From NCBI RefSeq assembly GCF_020171625.1, contig NZ_JAIUZY010000005.1, positions 248,001 to 312,000 on the forward strand: a stretch of DNA of 64,000 nucleotides, in the 5' to 3' direction. The translations under genes and the position numbers were made by a program. Positions 17,169-26,360 of this stretch are shown piece by piece (the stretch's first letter is position 1; each line of letters starts with the position of its first letter). The notes under the pieces are model-generated. The model was not told the origin of the DNA, ran no database searches, and worked only from the letters and a program-made list of their open reading frames with translations. The DNA comes from Salipiger bermudensis. GTDB taxonomy: Bacteria; Pseudomonadota; Alphaproteobacteria; Rhodobacterales; Rhodobacteraceae.

Positions 17169-18724
17169 GGCGTCTCCTTCAGGATGGCATCGGCGACGCG
17201 CAGCGCGTTGGCGGCGATGGTCAGGCTCGGATTCACCCCCATGGAGGTCGGCATGAAGGACGCGTCCGCGACCCAGAGGTTGCGCAGCTCATGTGCCCGG
17301 CAGTCGCGGTTCAGCACCGAACGGGCGGCATCGTCGCCGAAGCGCAGCGTGCCGCTCGGATGGCCGAAGTTCAGCTCGGGGCCGACGCCGAGGAACACCC
17401 GGCGCTGCCCTTTGAAGGCGCGCGCGATGGCGCGGCGGAAGGCGCGGCGCCGGTCCAGAAGCTCGGGGTGGCAGGTGTAGGCGACCGACAGGCGTTCGGG
17501 ATGGGCGGGGTCATAGGTCACGCGGTTCTCGGCATAGGGCAGGTCCTCCATCAGCCCGACGAAGATCTGCGCGTGGCCGAAGAGCTTTGCCGCGATGGCG
17601 GCGGGAATGCGGGTGAGCTGCGACAGCCCCGGCACGCGGGCGAGGGAGGAGCGGGCCAGCATCAGGTTCAGGTAATGCACGATCTCGCCATAGGAGGCGC
17701 GGATGCCCATGGCCTGGATCATCCCCAACCGCGCGCCGTCGCGCAGGTAGAGGTCGCGAAGCGCGATGGCCTTGGTGGCGCCCTCGTCGGGGGTGCCCCG
17801 GGGCGGCCAGAGCGCGAACATCTCGTTGAGATGGAACATCAGGTTGCGCCCGACGAGGTCCGAGCCGTTGGCCGCCCCGCGGGGCCAGGCCTCGCAGGCC
17901 GAGGCCAGCAGCAGCCGCGGCGAGCCGAGCGCGCCGCCCGTCAGCACGATGCGCGGGGCGGTGAGGATGCGCGTCTCGCCGTCGATGCGGGTTTCCACGC
18001 CGATGACCCGGTCGCCCGCGCCCAGAAGCCGCGTGACCTCGGCGCGGTCGAGCAGGGTGGCGTTGCCGGTCGCCAGCGCCGGCTCGACACCCGCCGAGCG
18101 GCCATCCATCTTGCAGGGGTTGGGACACTTGCTGCCAAGGCAGTTGAGGCAGCCCTCGACTCGCCGGATGGCGGTATGGGCGTGATAGGGGTGCAGCCCG
18201 CCCCGCTCGAGCGCCCGCATCAGCGCGGTCTCGGTCCCGGTGAGCGGCGGGGGCGGGGAGAGCGGCAGCGGCGGCTCGGGTGAGAGCGGGTCGGGTGTGC
18301 CGTGCAGGTGGTAGAGCCGGGCCGCGCGGTCGTACCACGGGCGCATGGTGTCATAGTCGACGGGCCAACCGCCGGTGGGGTGCGGGCAGCCCTCGGTGGG
18401 CTCGAGGTCGTGGCGCTCGGGGCGTTCCAGCGTGGCGGCATAGAACACCGACGAGCCGCCCAGCCCGGCGCCGAGCGGGGCGTAGAACCGGCTTTCTCGC
18501 CCGTCGAGCGTGGCGTGCAGCGGCTCGGGCCAGAGGCCGCGCGCGCGCCGCGCCTCGGGCACGAACACCTCCGACAGGCCGTTGCGCTCGGCCCGGTGGC
18601 CGGCGGCGCCCTGCTCGAGGAACAGCACCTTCTGCCCGGCCTCGGCCAGCGCCCGCCCCACCGTTCCGCCACCGATGCCGGTGCCGATAACGATGACGTC
18701 CCACTCTTGGTCCAGCGCACTCAT
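17165..18724 (-). CDS. GMC-type FAD oxidoreductase with four-cysteine motif
   Basis: The 519-residue flavoprotein begins with VIVIGTGIGGGTVGRAL (FAD-binding GxGxxG, 14-19) and LEQG. It ends with NLWVADASFMPTSMGVNPSLT, the C-terminal block that closes the FAD site in the glucose-methanol-choline family. Such enzymes oxidise alcohols or sugars. Residues 192-204 read CLNCLGSKCPNPC (C-x2-C-x4-C-x3-C), which may bind an Fe-S cluster as in some membrane-linked sugar dehydrogenases. It has no signal peptide. It overlaps the acyltransferase gene upstream and the SDR gene downstream by 4 bp each. Confidence 0.85.
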   Translation of the reverse strand: MSALDQEWDVIVIGTGIGGGTVGRALAEAGQKVLFLEQGAAGHRAERNGLSEVFVPEARRARGLWPEPLHATLDGRESRFYAPLGAGLGGSSVFYAATLERPERHDLEPTEGCPHPTGGWPVDYDTMRPWYDRAARLYHLHGTPDPLSPEPPLPLSPPPPLTGTETALMRALERGGLHPYHAHTAIRRVEGCLNCLGSKCPNPCKMDGRSAGVEPALATGNATLLDRAEVTRLLGAGDRVIGVETRIDGETRILTAPRIVLTGGALGSPRLLLASACEAWPRGAANGSDLVGRNLMFHLNEMFALWPPRGTPDEGATKAIALRDLYLRDGARLGMIQAMGIRASYGEIVHYLNLMLARSSLARVPGLSQLTRIPAAIAAKLFGHAQIFVGLMEDLPYAENRVTYDPAHPERLSVAYTCHPELLDRRRAFRRAIARAFKGQRRVFLGVGPELNFGHPSGTLRFGDDAARSVLNRDCRAHELRNLWVADASFMPTSMGVNPSLTIAANALRVADAILKETP

Positions 18725-20790
18725 GAGCCGGTGCCGCCGTCGCCGGCAAATACCGGCGCGAAGAGGTCGCGCAGGGTCAGTGCGGCGGAGTTGGTAAGGT
18801 GGTTGTTGTCGAAATAATACCCGGTGTCACCGTGCAGCGCGTGGCAGGCCTCTGCATCGCAAATACGCGGCCACGGATCAATCCAGCGCAGCGCGCCTTC
18901 ATCGGCCATGGCGCGCCACGGCGCCTCGGCGGGGTCTGTGCGCTGGGCGAGGGCGCTGCGCGCAATGCTGGGCTCGGTCACCGGCTGGCGCGCCAGAGGC
19001 CAGCCCTCATGCGCCGCCTCGCGCGCGGCGATGCGGCTGTCATACTGCGCGATCTCGGGCGGCTGGCGCAGCACCACCACCTCACCGACCGTATCGCGCA
19101 GGCGGGCCACGGTGGCGCGGGCCGCCTCGGCGATGACGTCCGATTGCCGCATGTCGCGCCGGGTGGGCGCATCGAGCGGGTGCACGGCGATGGTGTTTTC
19201 GGCGTCGAGCCCGACGCCGGTGCCACTGGCGTAGTAGCTCCAGCGGCCGATCAGCAGCACGGTCTCGAGGCTCGGCAGGTGCTGGACGCTCTCAGCGATC
19301 TGCAGGTTGGCGTCGGTGCAGGCGGTGTCCTGCGCGAGCGTCGCCGTGCTCTCGACCTTGCGGACGCCGAAGAGCGGCGGACAGCCGGCGCGCCAGATGA
19401 TCAGTCCGGGGCGCCCCGCCTCGTGGGCGGCTAAGTCGAGCCCCTCCTTCATCGCCCGCACATGGCTGTCGCCCCAGACCAGCACTTCCGGCTCGCCCTC
19501 GGGGCCGATGGGGCAGATCTCGATCCCCATGAGCGGGCCTTCGGAGGGGGTGCGGCAGCGGCTCCAGTCCTGCAGGAAATCGCCCGAGGCCGCGATGTGG
19601 ATCCGCGCCTCGGGGCCGAAGCGGGCGGGTAGGCCGTCGTTGACGTAGAGCCACGCCCCAAGCGCCAGCGTGGCGGCGGAGGCACTCACGGTGCCGGCGA
19701 AGATCACGGCGCCAGGTACCCGCGCGCGGCGCACCGGCGTTTCGACATAGCGCCACGACAGCCACGCCAGCGCGACCGTGAGCGCCATCCACAGCGCCGC
19801 CTCCCACAGACCGGCATACGCGCCGCGCAGGTAGAGCGACAGCACCAGAACCGGCCAGTGCCAGAGGTAGAGCGAATACGAAATCTTGCCGAACCACACC
19901 GCCCCGCGCGCCGAGAGCATCCGGTTGACCGGGTTCTGCCCGCGGCCATTGGCCAGCAGCAGCACTGCGCCCAGCACCGGGCACAGCGCCATAAGGCCGG
20001 GAAACAGCGGCCCGGCGGGGATCAGCAGGATCGACCCCGCGACCAGCGCCAGCCCGGCCACGCTCAGCGCCGCGTGGCCGCGCCAGAGACGGCCGGTCTC
20101 ATGCCCCCAGATCGCCAGCAGCACGCCGCTCAGCAGCTCCCATGCGCGGAACGGGAAAAGGTAGAAGGTGGCCGACTGGTAGGGCGCGGTGAGCCAGACG
20201 CAGGCGATCAGCGAGGCCAGCCAGCAGCCCGCCAGCGCCGCCAGAAGGGCGCGGCGGTTGCGCGACAGCAGCAGGATGAACAGCGGCAGGAAGATGTAGA
20301 ACTGTTCCTCGACCGCGAGCGACCATGTGTGCAGCAGCACCTTTTCGTCCGAGGCGGTGTCGAAATAGCCGGCCTGCCCGAAGAACAGCACGTTCGAGAG
20401 GTAGACCGTCGCTGCGATGATCTGCTTGCCGAGCTCGCGGAATTCGAACGGCAGCAGCAGCGCCCAGCTCAGCGCGGTGGTGACCAGCACTATGGCGAAG
20501 AAGGCCGGGGCGAGGCGGCGGAAGCGGCGGAGGTAGAAATGGCCCAGCCGGATCCGCCCGGTGGCGTCGTACTCGCGCCAGAGGATGCCGCCGATCAGGA
20601 AGCCGGAGATCACGAAGAAGATGTCGACGCCGACGAAGCCGCCCTCGAGGCCCGGAACGCCGAAGTGGTAGAGCACCACGGCCAGCACGGCGATGGCGCG
20701 CAGCCCGTCGATGTCGCTGCGATAGGGCAGCACGCCGTGGCTGCGGACAGCGCGGTCCGAGGCGTCTTGCATGGGTGCGGGCTGTTTCAT
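18721..20790 (-). CDS. OafA/YrhL-type acyltransferase with C-terminal SGNH domain
   Basis: The 689-residue protein has an N-terminal acyltransferase-3 domain of about ten membrane helices: YRSDIDGLRAIAVLAVVLYHFG with the catalytic His, FFVISGFLIGGI, and FYLRRFRRLAPAFF. It continues into a periplasmic SGNH hydrolase-like domain with VLVWGDSHVRAM (Ser nucleophile) and a late DNNHLTNS (Asp/His pair). Proteins of this build move acetyl groups across the membrane and O-acetylate a sugar. The start at MKQPAP (20790) is chosen over longer frames without coding character. It heads the 4-bp-overlap chain with the GMC and SDR genes. Confidence 0.88.
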   Translation of the reverse strand: MKQPAPMQDASDRAVRSHGVLPYRSDIDGLRAIAVLAVVLYHFGVPGLEGGFVGVDIFFVISGFLIGGILWREYDATGRIRLGHFYLRRFRRLAPAFFAIVLVTTALSWALLLPFEFRELGKQIIAATVYLSNVLFFGQAGYFDTASDEKVLLHTWSLAVEEQFYIFLPLFILLLSRNRRALLAALAGCWLASLIACVWLTAPYQSATFYLFPFRAWELLSGVLLAIWGHETGRLWRGHAALSVAGLALVAGSILLIPAGPLFPGLMALCPVLGAVLLLANGRGQNPVNRMLSARGAVWFGKISYSLYLWHWPVLVLSLYLRGAYAGLWEAALWMALTVALAWLSWRYVETPVRRARVPGAVIFAGTVSASAATLALGAWLYVNDGLPARFGPEARIHIAASGDFLQDWSRCRTPSEGPLMGIEICPIGPEGEPEVLVWGDSHVRAMKEGLDLAAHEAGRPGLIIWRAGCPPLFGVRKVESTATLAQDTACTDANLQIAESVQHLPSLETVLLIGRWSYYASGTGVGLDAENTIAVHPLDAPTRRDMRQSDVIAEAARATVARLRDTVGEVVVLRQPPEIAQYDSRIAAREAAHEGWPLARQPVTEPSIARSALAQRTDPAEAPWRAMADEGALRWIDPWPRICDAEACHALHGDTGYYFDNNHLTNSAALTLRDLFAPVFAGDGGTGS

Positions 20791-20951
20791 CACTCGAAAT
20801 CCGGATTCTCCGGGAACACACTGGCACAACAAAACGATCGGGTCGCGCCCTTGCCTGTCTATCAAGGGCAACTCGGGCGAAATCAAGGCCGGGCTGCAGC
20901 GGGAGGGACGCTAGAACGCAAAGGTTGCGCTTAGGTCAACGTGCGCTGGCG

Positions 20952-22247
20952 CTAGAAAACCTGCGGCGCCGGGGCGGGGCGCCCGTGGCGCACCCAGTCA
21001 TAGACCCGGGCCACCTGCGCGGCCTTTTGTGCCCATGTGAAGTGGCTCGCGACGCGCGCCTGCGCCGCCGCGGCCATCGCCGGCAGGCCGGAGGGATCCT
21101 CTGCCAGTCCTGTCATGGCGGCGGCAAAGCCCGCGACGATCTCGTCACGGGTGCCGCAGGCGACCTTGAGGCCGGTGCCCGGCACCACCAGCTCTGCCGG
21201 CCCGGCATAGTCGACGATCAGCGGCACCACCCCCAGCGCCATCGCCTCGAGCACGACGCCGCCGCCGAACTCGCGGATCGACGGGAAGGAGAGCAGATGG
21301 CAGCCGGCCATGATGTCCTGCACCGCCTCGTGCGGCTTCCAGCCGTGGAAGGTGACGGCGCCAGCGGCCCCGAGCGCCTCGGCCTGCGCCACGAGGTCGG
21401 GCATCATCGGGCCGTCGCCGATGATCTCGAGCGTCATCCGACCGTCGCGAAGCAGCGGTGCCGCGGCCTCGAGCAGCATGTCCGGCCCCTTGTAGGGCAC
21501 CAGCCGCCCGACAAAGCAGGCCCGCAGGGGGCCGGGCGCGGGCGTGGCGGTCCGGTTGAAGCGCGCCGGGTCGATGCCGTTCTCGGGAAGATAGAGCGTC
21601 TTGGCGCGGTGCTTCGCCGGGATTTCGCTCTCGGTGTGGCGCGAGCCCACAAGAATGGCGGCGGCGTGCTCGAGCGTCGCCCCGCGGCCCGGCATCAGCT
21701 TGTAGGCCGAGCGCAGGTAGCTCAGCCATTCCTTCTCGCGCCGGCGCTCGGCCTCGAAGCCCCGGGGCCACGGCACGCCGCCGTTCAGCGGACCGAGCAC
21801 GAACGGTACATCGGCGCGCGCGCAGCGTCGCGCGAGCGAGGACGAGATCGTCGGCGACAGCGGCGTGATGCGGTGCACGATGTCCCAGTCGCCGGCGCGG
21901 ATCCCGGGGCCGAAGCGCTGCCAGACGAGGCGCTCGAAATGCGGATAACTGATCGCGTTGATCGCCTGCACCATGGTCCAGCCCTTGCCCTCGCCCATGC
22001 GGAGCCTTTCGGCGAGCTGCCACATCGGGCGGGCGAAAGCCTCGGAATCGATGGCGGTGAAGTCGCTGCCCTCGGTCAGCCCGGCGCGCAGAAAGGCGTC
22101 GCGGTTGCGGATCTGGGTGACGATATGCACATCGGCCACCGCGCGCAGCGCCGAGGCAAGAGACCAGCCGACCAGCGGAACGCTGACCCATTCGGGATTG
22201 GCCGCCTCGGCGATGGCGAGGACGCGGCGGCGGAGGGGCTCAGCCAT
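20952..22247 (-). CDS. Glycosyltransferase family 4
   Basis: The 431-residue GT-B enzyme has an N-terminal acceptor half with DIVHRITPLSPTI and GPLNGGVPWP, and a C-terminal donor half with ACFVGRLVPYKGPDMLLEAA, IIGDGPMM and the EX7E block FGGGVVLEAMALGVVPL. It would add a sugar to the lipid-linked repeat unit in the cytoplasm. The gene follows the O-antigen-ligase-like gene by only 9 bp, so they are cotranscribed. A 161-bp gap separates it from the downstream acyltransferase, which may have its own promoter. Confidence 0.88.
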   Translation of the reverse strand: MAEPLRRRVLAIAEAANPEWVSVPLVGWSLASALRAVADVHIVTQIRNRDAFLRAGLTEGSDFTAIDSEAFARPMWQLAERLRMGEGKGWTMVQAINAISYPHFERLVWQRFGPGIRAGDWDIVHRITPLSPTISSSLARRCARADVPFVLGPLNGGVPWPRGFEAERRREKEWLSYLRSAYKLMPGRGATLEHAAAILVGSRHTESEIPAKHRAKTLYLPENGIDPARFNRTATPAPGPLRACFVGRLVPYKGPDMLLEAAAPLLRDGRMTLEIIGDGPMMPDLVAQAEALGAAGAVTFHGWKPHEAVQDIMAGCHLLSFPSIREFGGGVVLEAMALGVVPLIVDYAGPAELVVPGTGLKVACGTRDEIVAGFAAAMTGLAEDPSGLPAMAAAAQARVASHFTWAQKAAQVARVYDWVRHGRPAPAPQVF

Positions 22248-22256
22248 GCGGGGGCC

Positions 22257-23675
22257 TCACATGATGGATTGCCATTCGACCTCGCGCTTCGCTGTGCTGG
22301 GCGTGCCCGGCGCGACCTGCGACAGGCTCGGGGCGACCTTCATGCGCTCGGCATAGCCAGTCAGCGCCCCGGCCAGCAGCCATGTCAGCGGGGTCAGGGT
22401 GGCATTGGGGATCAGGTCGGCCACGTTCACCGCGAGGATCAGCGACATCGGCGCGATGTAGGGAGAGAGACGGTCGGCGCCGAGCTCGCGGCTGCCGCGC
22501 CACAGCAGAAAGAACGGTGTCACGAGTAGCCCGAACTCAGCCAGGAAGCCGATCCAGCCATAGACCCCGATGGCGATGATCCAGCGCCCGTCGGTGACCG
22601 TGAGGATGGCGCCCGAGACCGGATCGAGGATGTGGTTGCGCCCCCAGCTGCCCCAACCGAAGACCGGTTTCCGGTTGGCGCGGTCGAGCAGGATACGCTC
22701 CTGCTGGAAGCGGAAATCGAGCGAGCGCGAGCGTTCGTCCTCGATGCTGGCGGCGGCGGCGAGGATGCGGTCCTCGGGGATGATGTTGGCGCCTTTCATC
22801 ATCGGATAGGCGATGGCCAGAAGGCCGATCAGCAGCGCGATGCGGATCTGCATCATCCGGCTCAGGAACAGCAGGCAGGGTAGGGCGACCGCCGCGAGGA
22901 TCAGCGCGCCCAGCGATTTCGAGGCCACCAGCACGAGCAGCAGGTAGAGCGCGCAGAGCAGGGTCTTGGGGGTGTTCAGGCGGCTGTCCTGCCGCCAGAG
23001 GGCGAAGGCCGCGACCGCCGCGGTCATGATGAAGAACGAGACCCAGAGCCCGTGGTAGAGGAACACCACCGGGCGGTAGCCGCCGCCGCGGACCGATTGC
23101 GCGAAGGAGTGCTGGTAGTAGCCGTAGATCCAGTTGTTGAGCTGCGGCGACAGCCTGAGCTCGACCAGCATGGGCAGCGAATAGATCAGCCCGAAGACCA
23201 TCAGCGCCTGCAGGAAATAGCGTTGCGAGCCCGGATCGGCGAGGTACTGACGCGCCAGCAGGAAGGGCATCACCAGCATGACCTGTTGCAGCATCAGCGC
23301 GATGGCGTCCTTGATGCCAAGCCCCGGCAGGCCGACCTGGCCGTAATACACCGGCTCGGTGTTGGTCACGGTGGTCACGAGGGGAACGAAGATGAACACG
23401 GCCAGCAGGACCCGCGCCAGCGGCGACTGGGGCACCAGCAGGCCCTGCGGTCCGAACTTGACCAGGCAGACCGCGAAGGCGGCCAGCGCGGGAATGGTGT
23501 GCTTGGAGATCGGCGGCAGCAGCGGCAGGTCGAAGGCCGCAGGAAATTCCGGCAGGAACAGGTAGCCCACCATCAGCGACAGGATCAGCGCCCGATCTGC
23601 CGGCTGGCGTCGGAACAGGACGATCGTCACCACCGGCCAGAGGGCCAGCATGAGGTAGGCGAGAGGATTCGGCAT
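22257..23675 (-). CDS. O-antigen ligase/polymerase-like membrane protein
   Basis: The 472-residue protein has about ten to twelve hydrophobic segments and one large periplasmic loop (about residues 300-390, with RSLDFRFQQERILLDRANRKPVFGWGSWGR-like spacing of Arg and Gly). This is the topology of WaaL/Wzy proteins, and FGWGSWGRN is the loop motif seen in many of them. It would either polymerise repeat units or ligate finished glycan to an acceptor. I cannot separate ligase from polymerase. The start is the Met of MPNPLAYL at 23675. It is the first gene of a minus-strand pair with the GT4. Confidence 0.8.
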   Translation of the reverse strand: MPNPLAYLMLALWPVVTIVLFRRQPADRALILSLMVGYLFLPEFPAAFDLPLLPPISKHTIPALAAFAVCLVKFGPQGLLVPQSPLARVLLAVFIFVPLVTTVTNTEPVYYGQVGLPGLGIKDAIALMLQQVMLVMPFLLARQYLADPGSQRYFLQALMVFGLIYSLPMLVELRLSPQLNNWIYGYYQHSFAQSVRGGGYRPVVFLYHGLWVSFFIMTAAVAAFALWRQDSRLNTPKTLLCALYLLLVLVASKSLGALILAAVALPCLLFLSRMMQIRIALLIGLLAIAYPMMKGANIIPEDRILAAAASIEDERSRSLDFRFQQERILLDRANRKPVFGWGSWGRNHILDPVSGAILTVTDGRWIIAIGVYGWIGFLAEFGLLVTPFFLLWRGSRELGADRLSPYIAPMSLILAVNVADLIPNATLTPLTWLLAGALTGYAERMKVAPSLSQVAPGTPSTAKREVEWQSIM

Positions 23676-23911
23676 ACTCGTGCTTCGCAGATCGTTACGC
23701 GGCGCTCCGAGACCCCCACACGCCCCGGATAGCAGGACGACCATAGCAGCGGGGCCGGGGCTTGTCGCCCTTCGGGATGTCGCCGGGACAGCGGGCTGGC
23801 AGATATGGCACAGGCGGGCCCGGGCGTTGCGCTCTCCCTCCGCACGACACGCATCGGCAAGATTGCGCCGACGCCCGCCGGGTTGTATACCGGATGTCCG
23901 GGAGGTGAGTG

Positions 23912-25159
23912 GTGAGTGAACAGCGTTTGAAAATCGCCTACCTTTGCGACTTTTCCCCGCTCGACCGGTTCATGTACTCGGGCGGCAACGCCCACATGTA
24001 CCGGGCGCTGCAGCGCCATGCGGGCGAGGTGACGATCCTCTCCAGAAGCTGGGGACTGGCCGAGCCGGTGCGGCGCGGGATCGCCCGCCTCTCCGACCCG
24101 ATGCAGATGCGGCTGCGCTGGCGCGCGCATCTGGCGCTGGCCCCGGTGATCGCCCGCAAGGTCCGCGCCGAGCTGTCGCACGCGCGTTACGACGTGCTGT
24201 TCGGCACCTATGCCTTCCACGCGTTGCACCGGGTGACACCGCCCTATCCTCTGGTCACGGCGTTTTCCTCGGACGCGACGCAGACGATCTACCGCAACTC
24301 CGAGATCGGGTCGCAATTCGGGTCAAAGTACCCGGGCGGGCGCGCCTTCGACGCCTGGGTCGAGCGCTGCGAGGCCGAGGTGTTCAACAGCACCGATCTG
24401 ATGTTCTGGCCGTCTGAGTGGCTCAAGAGCGGCGCCGACGCGCGCTACGGGCTCGACCCCGAGCGATCGCTCATGGTGCCGTGGGGGGCGGGGATCAGGA
24501 CCGCGCCGGAGGTCAGCCCGGCGCCGTTCGGCCGCGGCCTGCCGGTCCGGTTGCTGCTGATCGGTCGCGACTGGTTCGCCAAGGGCGGGCCGACCGCCTT
24601 CGACACGATGACGCTCCTTCGCGCGCGCGGGGTCGACGCGCGCCTGACGGTGATCGGCTGCCAGCCGCCGGAGTGCCATCGCAACGAGTGGGTGACGGTG
24701 CATCCGCAGCTCGACAAAGGGATGCCGGACGAGATGGCGGTGTTCGAACGGGTCTTTGCCGAGGCGCATTTTCTCGTCCAGCCGTCCTACGAGAGCTACG
24801 GCTTCGCCTTCTGCGAGGCCTCGGCCTACAAGCTGCCGTCGCTGTGTCTCAACGTCGGCGGCGTGCCGGTGCGCGACGGGGTCAACGGCCACGCGCTGCC
24901 GCCCGAGAGCGGCCCGCCGGACTTCGCCGCGATGATCGAGCGCTATCTGGAGGCGCCGGACGAGTACTTGGCGCTGGCGCGAAGCGCGCGGCAGGAATTC
25001 GAGGACCATCTCAACTGGGACGCGTGGGGCCGGACCGTGGCTGCCCATCTGCGCGCCGGCGTCGCGCGGCTGCACGGAAAGGGCGCGGAGCGCGATGCGG
25101 AGGGCGACATCGCAAGCGGTGCCGGTGACCGCAGGGCGCACGGCGCGCGCCGGGGGTGA
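23912..25159 (+). CDS. Glycosyltransferase family 4
   Basis: The 415-residue protein begins LKIAYLCDFSPLDRFMYSGGNAHMYRAL, a GT-B acceptor-side start. Its C-terminal half contains LLLIGRDWFAKGG, VHPQLDK and the EX7E-type block PSYESYGFAFCEASAYKLPSL, which binds the nucleotide-sugar. It would take part in building the glycan of the adjacent cluster. Two GTG codons in a row occur at 23909 and 23912, and the second is better spaced (7 bases) from GGGAGG. The last 25 residues are low-complexity Gly/Ala/Arg/Asp and look disordered. It is divergent from the ligase-like gene. Confidence 0.87.
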   Translation: MSEQRLKIAYLCDFSPLDRFMYSGGNAHMYRALQRHAGEVTILSRSWGLAEPVRRGIARLSDPMQMRLRWRAHLALAPVIARKVRAELSHARYDVLFGTYAFHALHRVTPPYPLVTAFSSDATQTIYRNSEIGSQFGSKYPGGRAFDAWVERCEAEVFNSTDLMFWPSEWLKSGADARYGLDPERSLMVPWGAGIRTAPEVSPAPFGRGLPVRLLLIGRDWFAKGGPTAFDTMTLLRARGVDARLTVIGCQPPECHRNEWVTVHPQLDKGMPDEMAVFERVFAEAHFLVQPSYESYGFAFCEASAYKLPSLCLNVGGVPVRDGVNGHALPPESGPPDFAAMIERYLEAPDEYLALARSARQEFEDHLNWDAWGRTVAAHLRAGVARLHGKGAERDAEGDIASGAGDRRAHGARRG

Positions 25160-25252
25160 CACCGGCGCTGCGTGCGGCATCGGACAGCGCAGTCGCGCGA
25201 TCCCACCGGTGGGGCGAGCACCTCGGTGCGAAGACGTGGCGCGTGGCCGGGC

Positions 25253-25870
25253 TCAGCGCTTGCGGCGGAACCAGCCCCTGACACGACCACCCGCCTGGTC
25301 GAGATTGTCACCCATGTCATCGAACATCGGGTCGATGCGCGCCTGCCGGAAACGCCGCCAGCGCACGTAGATGGCCCAGACCACGGCGGCGAGCACGGTC
25401 AGGAGGACGATATTGAGCCACGGGATGATGCGCACGTCCGGGCCGTCCACCGGGCGCAGGCTCACGACGTTGGGGTAGATCGAGAGGAACTCGTTGCGCC
25501 AGCCGTAGTGGCGGATCACCACCCATTGCGGCGCGGCGGAGGTCGAGCGCAGATCGGCGGCCTCGGCCTGCAGGTTCGCGGTGTCGAACTTGAAATAGGG
25601 CGGCCAGCCCCAGCCGGTATCCTCGTTGCGATAGACCATCACGTCATCATCGTTCAGCCGGGTCTGGATGAAGAACACGTCGCGCCCGGTGACGTTGAGG
25701 CTCTCGCCGGTGGCCGCGTTCGCCCAGAACAGACTGTTCTCGCCCGGATCGATGCGCTTTTCGTAGGTGTCGCTGATCCGCGCGATGTCGTGCTGCGGCA
25801 GGGTGTAGTGCAGGAAGGCCGCAACCAGCGCCCAGAACAGCACGATGATGGACCATTTCACGTAGCGCAT
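25253..25870 (-). CDS. DUF1523-type membrane protein
   Basis: The 205-residue protein has an N-terminal membrane helix (residues 6-24) and a second one near residue 150 (IIPWLNIVLLTVLAAVVWAIYV). Between them lies an extracytoplasmic region with TGRDVFFIQTR, DDDVMVYRNEDTGWGWPPYFKFDT and VIRHYGWRNEFLSIYPN. These blocks match my memory of the DUF1523 family, common in Rhodobacteraceae and of unknown function. The C-terminus is basic and cytoplasmic. It sits 9 bp downstream of another small membrane protein gene and is probably cotranscribed with it. Confidence 0.75.
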   Translation of the reverse strand: MRYVKWSIIVLFWALVAAFLHYTLPQHDIARISDTYEKRIDPGENSLFWANAATGESLNVTGRDVFFIQTRLNDDDVMVYRNEDTGWGWPPYFKFDTANLQAEAADLRSTSAAPQWVVIRHYGWRNEFLSIYPNVVSLRPVDGPDVRIIPWLNIVLLTVLAAVVWAIYVRWRRFRQARIDPMFDDMGDNLDQAGGRVRGWFRRKR

Positions 25871-25879
25871 GACGACCTC

Positions 25880-26146
25880 CTAGTGGAAATTGGTCAGATA
25901 GACGATCAGTCCAATAAGGCAAAGCGGGAGGACATACACCCCCAGGATCAGCTTGCGTCGCAGGGAACGGTCGTACTCCGCCAGTCCCTCCGCCACGTAG
26001 GCGTCGCGCCCGCCCGGACCCTGCGCCGCGTCCCATGCGGCCTCGAGCCTCCGCCGCCGCACCCGGCGCGACCAGATCGACAGCGCGGCATAGATCGGCG
26101 TCAGCACGACGGCGCCGATCGCCAGCAGTCTCAGCAGTGCCAGCAT
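25880..26146 (-). CDS. Small two-helix membrane protein, function unknown
   Basis: The 88-residue product has one hydrophobic segment at each end (MLALLRLLAIGAVVLTPIY and LILGVYVLPLCLIGLIVYL) with a charged middle part (RRVRRRRLEAAW ... LAEYDRSLRRK). The start at 26146 is fixed by GGAGG eight bases upstream; a longer frame has no such site. It lies directly upstream of the DUF1523-type gene with a 9-bp gap, so the two may act together in the inner membrane. I do not recognise a named family. Confidence 0.65.
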   Translation of the reverse strand: MLALLRLLAIGAVVLTPIYAALSIWSRRVRRRRLEAAWDAAQGPGGRDAYVAEGLAEYDRSLRRKLILGVYVLPLCLIGLIVYLTNFH

Positions 26147-26304
26147 GGCAGGATCCTCCATCAGGTGGGGCGCGGCCCGCCCCACCTGACCCGTCGGGCG
26201 CGCGAAGATCAAGCGCCGCCGCATCGGATCGGCGGTGTCCGAAGGCGCCCGGCCCCCGGCGTTCGCGATACCCGGGCGGCGTGCCCGGTCGCAGGGGCCG
26301 GCCT

Positions 26305-26339
26305 GCCTCCGGCGGGAGTATTTTTGACGAAGAGAAGCC
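26305..26339 (+). repeat. Dispersed intergenic repeat, copy B
   Basis: The core runs from CCTCCGGCGGGAG through TATTTTTGACG to AAGAGAAG. It resembles copies at 26361-26423 (opposite strand) and 55071-55122. Short elements with a GC-rich part followed by TATTT and AGA-rich DNA recur between genes in this bacterial family, to my memory. Confidence 0.55.
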
Positions 26340-26360
26340 AGGGGCGCAGTCCCCCGGGGT

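Noticed and set aside
20798-20807. A 10-bp palindrome AATCCGGATT before the acyltransferase gene
   Set aside because: Too short to stand out from chance and it is not repeated nearby.
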